The notes under the pieces: model-generated
Database searches by the model: none
What the model saw: the letters and a program-made list of their open reading frames with translations, nothing else
Told to the model about the DNA's origin: nothing
Part shown: one piece after another, positions 57,229 through 64,000 of the stretch
Numbering within the stretch: position 1 is the first letter of the stretch
How the letters are laid out: each line of letters begins with the position of its first letter
Translations under genes and position numbers: made by a program
Source: Thalassia testudinum
Lineage: Eukaryota > Streptophyta > Magnoliopsida > Alismatales > Hydrocharitaceae
DNA: 64,000 bases
Assembly (NCBI GenBank): GCA_037157565.1
Contig: JAZHRO010000022.1
Location: forward strand, 186,001 to 250,000
Direction: 5' to 3'

Positions 57229-59981
57229 TGATGGGAACACCATCATGACCCCTAACTAGCTCATTTTGACCCAACGAAGTCAATAAATGCTCCTACATAA
57301 TCAACTGAAGGTCATAATTCATTGCTTAACCATTCTGAGAGAGAAATAAGAAACTAGAGTTAAAGCTGCAATTTTACCAGCTTATCATGAATGTAGTACA
57401 ACCACGGGTTTTCTTAAGGGCTGAATAAAGGTCAAATGGTCTTAATAGGATAATAAGTGGGTTAGATCAGACAGAAAAGGGTTTGTGTGTGTTTTGAGAA
57501 TTAAATGACTTTTGAAACCCTAAAAACAGACCCACTTAATTAGCCAAGGTTTTGGTCAGGATAAAATTCACTTAAACCCTCTAAAAATCGTCGAAAAATA
57601 TTCTCTAGGGTTTAGTACCTTCAAATTTGCCATCAGAACCCATCTTGACCTAAAATGGAGTCTCAGAGAGAAATTTACCCTAAATTAGGTTTTTGCATAA
57701 ATTACCTAGTCAAACATGGTCAAAACCAAAATTCAACTTCACCATTGAATTCCTTAGGTACAAATTAGGTTTGTACCAAAATTTGGACCTAGGATGAGCT
57801 TGTCTTGACCTAGTTTGCAAAATGGTCCTGTCTGATTACATTTATACCCCCAACTTTCAAAAACCCATACATTCAGCCTCCTACCTTCTTCATCGTCTTC
57901 ACAATTAGGTCCCTCCACCATTATCGTGGAGGAAACCTACTCCGACGACCTTTGACAGGAGATATCTCCCTGATTGATTGATGAATCCCTTCCAAAATTG
58001 GAAGGGAGACTCATCAAGTAATCCTTTCCAATATGAACCCGTCTGATGCTCTGATTCTTTCCCAATCTCTCATGCGAATGCATGAGAGTTTTGGGTCTCT
58101 TGAAAGCTCCCAAATCTGGTGAAAATTCCTAGCTTGGAAGCTTGGCTTCCAAGAACAAAACCCTATCTGATGACCTATAAAAGACTCCCTAGGGTTCAAT
58201 CATTCTCCTCAGCTTGAAATTGGGTCGGAACTCCCCCTCTTCCTCTCTCCTCTTCGGCCGCAAGTCTCCGCAAGCTCCGGCGGTCTCTCTCCTACTCTTC
58301 TTGTTGTCCGACCACAAAACCGGTGGCGGATTCATCTTCCCCACCGTCCTCGTCTCGCAATACCAGCCGTCGTCGTCCTTTCCCTGTCTTCGCCGTCGCC
58401 TCTTCTATGGAGGTTTGTCTTCCCCACGTCTGGCAACCACACCGGCGTGGGATTCCTTTCCCTTTTTGTATTTAGAGCAGACTCTTAGGTTCCCTATCTC
58501 TCTTACTTTCTCCCCCTCTTTATTTCCCAAAATCGACCAATGCCACTAAACACCTTCATCTCCTCCATCTCCAATGACTCCTCCGGCGAGGTGTTCCCAC
58601 CACTACGCACCTCCATCCACCTCGCCAACCACCCTACAACCTCCACTGCACCTTCCGCTCATTTCCTTTTACTCCATTCGCTCCATCATCCACCCAAACA
58701 CCTTCCCGAACAAACCCACTCTCATTGACCGTTCCCATCACCGTCCGGCCACCACAACTATAGTCGCTCAACACCACTGCCACAGTCACATTCGTCGTGC
58801 CATGGTGATCCTGCTGAGCATTCTAACATGGCCATAAGGCCCTTTTTCTTGATTTCAGGTAGCAGGCCAAAATCCGCCATTGACGCCGAGCTTCAAGCTG
58901 CTCAAGGGTGTCTCTGCTCTAGGGGATACCTCCAAGCTGTGTGGAATTGAGGCGTGCAAGTGTCCAAGTCCTCACGCAGAAGCATTAGCAGCCGCAGCCC
59001 CATCAATTCTACTGGATACCCTGCTGATGCACTGTGCGGAAGAAAGGTGGGACATTTAGTCCCACCTCGGATATGAAGAGGCGTCTGCAGCTGCATAATA
59101 CCAAAAAGTAACAGTGGCTATTTGCCTCCAATCACTGAGGGTGAGGTCCTCCTACACCTTCACCCGGACTCGTCTGCGACACCTCACCCGCAGACCTGGC
59201 TGACCCAATTACCTGCCTGACCTGCACTCCTCGCTCACCACCGCACGCCGGTGAGCCTGGACCCGGGTATGTGCTAGGTCCGATTACTCGACCGACTTTG
59301 GCTCTAGGAGAGTGAGATTGAAATATAAAGAGAAGAGAGGAGAGTTACGTGGGGGAAGGGGGGTTTTTGCTCTGAGAAGTTTGGCTCTGACACTTAGCTA
59401 GATTTCAGAAGGCAGAAAGGTCAGAGAAGAAGAAAGCTTGAGGAAGAAGAGAAGTGAAGAAAAAGAAGAGGAGGATCGCAGGGTTAAAAGCAAAAGAAGA
59501 ACAAATGAAGGCCTAAGGAAGAAGAAGAAGTGAACGCTTAAGCTGAAGGCCTGAGAAGAATAGAAGAAGGAGAAAAGCAGAAATAGAAGAAAGGAAGAAT
59601 CAGAGAAAGAGAAGGTAGAGAAGAGATACGCAGACAAAAGCAAAATGGGTATTGTAGCAAACGTCATTTAAGACGTCTGATTGCAAAATCAGACGTCTAA
59701 TTTCATACTCCCTTCTTTAGTAAATTTGAGTAATTATTCTATGTATTAAACTTATAATTGGTGATTCAAATCACCATTATTTTGTCTAAAGTTCTTTTTA
59801 CTCTTCATATACTCATATGCTCTACATTGCAAATTAGTTTTTGAGTAATATTTTGTGTTCAAATTACATTAATTGTTGAGATTAGTATGTGAATTTCATA
59901 TGCTCCCTGTGTTCGACCTCGGAAACTTTTTTGAGTAATAAAAATTGTATTTGTTTTCAAAGCGATTTTGACTATATTACA
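57229..59981 (+). mobile_element. Gypsy LTR, forward, left arm of an inverted pair
   Basis: Ends are TGATGGGAACACC and GACTATATTACA (2753 bp), homologous to 6142-8926 along its length. A TATA-like CTATAAAAGACTCC lies at about 58172 and a purine-biased block at 59300-59650. It has one AGACGTCTGA..TCAGACGTCTAA pair at 59670-59700. Flanks GAGTC and ATGCT do not match, so it is not a simple solo LTR insertion. The frames at 58214-58837 show no known domain. Confidence 0.75.
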
Positions 59982-62626
59982 ATGCTTCATTATAAACTCG
60001 ATCTTGCAGCGATTACACAAAGTCCAAGGTCGTTCGCAGGGAACAAATATGAAACTCACACATTAATCTTCATTTAAAATAGATGAGCACAATCAATTGA
60101 TCATAATAATAGATATTCAATAAATGAAACTAATCAAGTTGATATTCAATGTAATCCAATATATTCTCAGAAGATGAAGACACAAAAAGAATCTAAAAAG
60201 TGGTGATTTAGATCACCAATTAGGTCCTTTAATTAAGCATGCATCTCATATTCATGTCATTTAAATAATCAAACAATACCTTCAATTGATTTAATCAATG
60301 TTAACTTAGTACTTAAATAACTCAATAGTGCCAGAATAATGCTCAATCAGATGTCGCCTTCATAGAACAGACGACTTAACATTCACATAGCAGAGTGCCT
60401 CACAAAAGGCATACATAGGGCACAAGGCTGTTGAGAGAGCCTTGTCTCTTCTTTTTCTTCTCAAGCCTTTCCTTCCTTAAGCACAGGGTATGGCTAACAC
60501 TTCAAAGGCTAAGTGTATGCCTTTCCTTCTCTTCAGCACAGGGGCACAAGGCATGTAGAGCAAAACCCTCCCCCCTCCTCTCACAACTCTCTCCTTTCCT
60601 CTCTCTTAAACCTGGGTATAATCGGGTGTACGGTCGTGTTATCAGGTTATGAACAGGGACCAGGCCTATGGGTGTGTGATTGCAGGTGAGGTGTGCATAA
60701 GTGGGTGAGCGAGGACTCGACCCCCGGTGACTGGGCAAAGAGAGGATGTCACAAAATCAATTTATGCCCAATAGAGAGCTTTGCATCTGATGATGTGGGA
60801 CTATATGTCCCTTCTTGGCGCAAATGGAGTAGAGGGTACTTCTCCAATTGGAATAGCTACGGAGGTACTTCCAAGCAATTGAAGCCTTGTGAACCTTCAA
60901 GACCTGGAGCCATGCCACCTGGAGGTGGTCTTGATGATGATGATGATCGAATGAGGTGTATCAATAGCAAGGAAGATAACGGCGACGACGAGGCACGGCG
61001 AGAACCTGAAATCACAAGTACAGGCTCTAGGCCCTAATCAGTAGGTCCATTAGCATTGCAGGAGGACGGTGAAGGTGATGGCGGTGTCCTTGTGGCGTTT
61101 AGGTGCGTATCGTGGTTGGGCAAACTCAGGGAAGGAGTGCCATGGAGGTTGTGTCCGGTGGAGAGTTTGAGAAACCAATCCCCCTAATTTCTTAAGGGGT
61201 TTTTGTGGGCAAGGAATGGCGGAACTTTTGGGAGTAGTGGTGTAGTGTGTGGTGGCTTGTGGAGGGCAGTTAGCCTCGCTAGAGCTCGGCCAGAGCGAAG
61301 GAAGACGAGGGGTAGATAATGGATAGTCGGTTGGTTTGAAGTGGGGAAGGAGTGGTTCTAACCTAAAGAAGGAGAGAAAGAGATTGGCCTAGTCTAATAG
61401 ACAAAAGGGAGGAAGTTGGCGTCGGCTATGATTGGTTGACGTCGGGGTTGATGAATTCTCCGGTAGGGGAGAGCGGCGAGGAAGGAGTAGGGCGACTCCT
61501 GCTGGTATTGCAAGAAGCGAACGATGGAGGGGAGACATTTCCCTCTGCTTATGGTATGTGGCAGAGGGTGAAGACGGAGGTTGGAGGAGCTCGCCAGAGC
61601 TACGGTTTGAGGTGGTCGGAGAGGGAGAATTTGTAAAGAGATGTGGCCTGAACCGAGCTAAGGAGTTAGGTTTTGTAATGAGAAAGCTTTTATAGAGCTT
61701 CTGAGCAAGTTCTAAATAGGAAACAAGCCTAAATTGGCTAGTTCTTGAAGCACAAGAGACCCACAAATCTTGTGGGTTCGCTAGGGCAAACAAGGACGAT
61801 TTGGGATCCCAAATCGTCTTCAGATGATTCCTCGCAATGTGAACACCAATCCCACAAAATTTGGTGGGATTTGGTGTTGATTTGAGTAGGATTAGTAGTC
61901 AAAAGCTCCTTGGAGGTCGGTTGATCTCCAATGGCGGCAGGGGTTGTTCTGCAAAGAAGAAGACAAAGTTAGGGACTGATATACAAGGATTTCGAAAGCT
62001 GAGGGGCTAATTGAGAGAGAAAGAGTCTGACTGGACTAAAATGCAAACTAGGTCAAGATGGACTCTGATTGGGTCCAAATTTTGTTAAAAACCTAATTTG
62101 GTTCCAAGGAATCTAGTGGTGAAGTTGGATTTGAGTTTTGACCAAGTTTGACTGGGCAATTTAGGCAAAAACTCAAATTAGGGCAGAACCCTGTCTGTGA
62201 CTGTTTAAGGTCAAAATAGGTTCCAAAGGTCAAACCAGGTTTACCAAACCTCAAGGAATATTTTTCTATGAATTTTAGATGATTTAGATGAATTTTATCT
62301 TGACCAGAACCTCTGCAATTCAAGTGGGTATGAAATTAGGGTTTTAGGTTATGAATTGATTCTCAAAATGCGTGAAACCTTGTTTCTGTCTGTGTGGACC
62401 CTCTTATTAGACTTTAATTCTCATTAGACCTTAGATTAATCCCTGGGAAACCTCGTGATTATTCTGCATTCATGATATGATGTTAAAACTTCAGAATTAA
62501 CCCTAATTTAATGTATTCCTCTCAGAATGGATGTGCAGGGAATTCACTCTAAGGCAACTATGTAGGAGCATTTCTCACTTGATTCTGATTAATTTAAAGC
62601 TAGCTATGGCTCATGATGATGTTATA
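59982..62626 (-). mobile_element. Gypsy LTR, reverse, right arm of an inverted pair
   Basis: Read on the minus strand it starts AACATCATCATGAGCC at about 62620, lacking the first few bases of the LTR. It passes through GGGTCTGCC-type and CCACTAGATTCCTTGG blocks to CGAACGACCTTGGACTTTGTG near 60020. It meets the forward LTR tail to tail with no spacer. A TATA-like CTATAAAAGC lies near 61690 on the minus strand. Frames at 60431-62323 are LTR sequence. Confidence 0.75.
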
Positions 62627-64000
62627 ATAAATAAATTAGTAATTTAAGTTAATACCAAAGTAAATTATAACGTATATTTGTATAATACTATATTAAATAT
62701 TTTTATCCTATTTATACTTTATTTATAATGTATTATAGTATTTATAACTTAAATATGTATATAACTAACTTAAACATGTAATTAAATGTAAATAAATTAA
62801 AATAAAGTTAATAAAATACAATAAAAATGTATACTAAATATTTTATTATGTAAGTTAACACTGTATAAAGTCAATTTGATGATTAAGACATTCATTTATA
62901 CTTTAATTAAGTAATTAACCTCTAATTTAATGTGTATAATCAACCAACTTCAACTAATTTAATTATATATCTAAATAATTTATTTTTCTAAATTAACTAT
63001 ACCATTATATAGCCCTATATAAGGGCTTTTAAAAAATATAATTTAATTTAAAATCGGACTTAAATTGGGCCCTCAAATCAGGGGCCAAAATCCCTAATTT
63101 CAATCACACTGTAGCACTAATTAGTGCTAGAATAACCGTTTTGAATGGTGCCACATCGGTGGCGTTGGACCACACGATTACGTATAAAATGAATCTGTGC
63201 CTTAGATGCTGCAGTCGTCACAGCGTAGACGCTGTAGCCATCATGGCGTAGGGTGCCTCCTCGCCATTCCATTATCTCTCCTCTAAATTGAGCATATGAA
63301 TTGATATTGGTACAATGTTTGGGCCGGGGGCCTGCATTGTAGTTGGGCTATTGTGGGCCTAATAATGGGTCTGAAAGTGAATTGAAATGCACCTAATATG
63401 AACTAGGGCTGGCTACTAGTAGAGATCTGATCCCATCCTCTTAGGTGTTATGTATCCCTCGAAAGTGGCCGGCCTGCCCACTTTAAAACCTAATTTTTGA
63501 GTTAGAGAGTAGACGTCTGTTGGGAGAGGTGGGGATATCCTAAAATTTGGCTAAGTGTTGAGAGTTAGATGTTGTGCGGTTACGTGTTCTGAAGGCTGTA
63601 GTGTGTATTACTTGTGTGTATGCAAGCATATGTATATATGTATAGTATTAAGTATAAAGTATAAGTATATGTATATAAATAATTTAAATAAATAAATATA
63701 AATATGTATATGTATATAATTAATATATATGTATAAGTATAAAAGTACTATAGAAATGTTTGAGCTCTTATATATGTATATAAATAACTAAGAGCTTTAG
63801 TGACAGATTCATCTGTCACTGTACATAGCTATATATGTTAGCAAAAGCATTTATGTTTGCCTTACATTATGTAAATATTTTACTACGGCTATAGCGACGC
63901 ATGTTTATGTTACTGCATATGTAATATATGTTACTACAGGTATTAGTATGTTAATATAATTTAGTATAGTTTACATTATTAGTTATTTTTGTACCTATAC
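62627..64000. other. AT-rich DNA, no gene recognised
   Basis: 62640-63010 and 63600-64000 are almost pure A/T with TATATA words. Between them 63050-63560 has mixed composition but no open frame with a domain. A short perfect hairpin lies at 63800-63819. Confidence 0.4.
63800..63819. repeat. Perfect short hairpin
   Basis: GTGACAGAT and ATCTGTCAC are perfectly inverted around TC. The preceding CTTTA extends the resemblance to the hairpin at 20997-21026. Confidence 0.7.

Overview
The window is nuclear DNA of a flowering plant. The evidence is two exons of a plant CslA-type mannan synthase gene joined by a GT-AG intron, Ty3/gypsy elements of the Athila/Tat type, and a Ty1/copia Sirevirus-type element with a tRNA-iMet primer site and a multiplied polypurine tract. 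I cannot fix the species. Nearly everything else is LTR retrotransposon DNA: partial elements, many isolated (solo) LTRs, and nested insertions. I see no complete, clearly functional protein gene, no rRNA gene, no convincing tRNA gene and no CRISPR array.

Layout. 1-3005: 3' end and 3' LTR of a gypsy element. 3006-8926: decayed RNase H/integrase end, long noncoding region and 3' LTR of a second gypsy element. 8927-11339: AT-rich intergenic DNA with short repeats. About 11340-22597: a nest. A solo-type LTR (family A/B/C) is split by a gag-only Sirevirus (13733-22174, target duplication TAACC). That element is itself split by a related LTR (16945-18560) and by a gypsy solo LTR (20066-21831, duplication GCGGG). 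22669-23220: CslA exons 2 and 1 on the minus strand, with the nest 71 bp beyond exon 2. 23221-26794: AT-rich DNA with tandem repeats and a 44-bp alternating purine-pyrimidine tract. 26795-33889: short LTRs of one family, a 2.7-kb solo LTR (28554-31247, duplication CAAGC) and unclassified repeats. 33967-34362: a small cysteine-rich, defensin-like reading frame. About 34560-37256: a reverse-strand LTR of the A/B/C family.

37257-about 50490: the longest gypsy element (gag, protease, RT, RNase H, integrase, all decayed). It is broken between gag and protease by a solo LTR (39008-40519, duplication GTTCC) and again in its 3' noncoding region by a reverse-strand LTR that carries a Sirevirus solo LTR (46056-47717, duplication AATTG). 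50493-62626: reverse and forward copies of the same 2.7-kb gypsy LTR family, including a tail-to-tail pair at 57229-62626, plus another reverse solo LTR (54514-55995). 62627-64000: AT-rich DNA with a short perfect hairpin.

The most striking signal is a short palindrome, AGACGTCT (C-box core GACGTC). It occurs a dozen or more times in each Sirevirus LTR and recurs densely in the A/B/C LTR family, which looks unrelated, with scattered copies in the gypsy LTRs. A second signal is a tRNA-like pair of Pol III A and B boxes kept at the same spacing in two copies of the gypsy solo-LTR family. Boundaries given with target duplications were read directly from the bases. Those marked approximate were placed by homology between copies.
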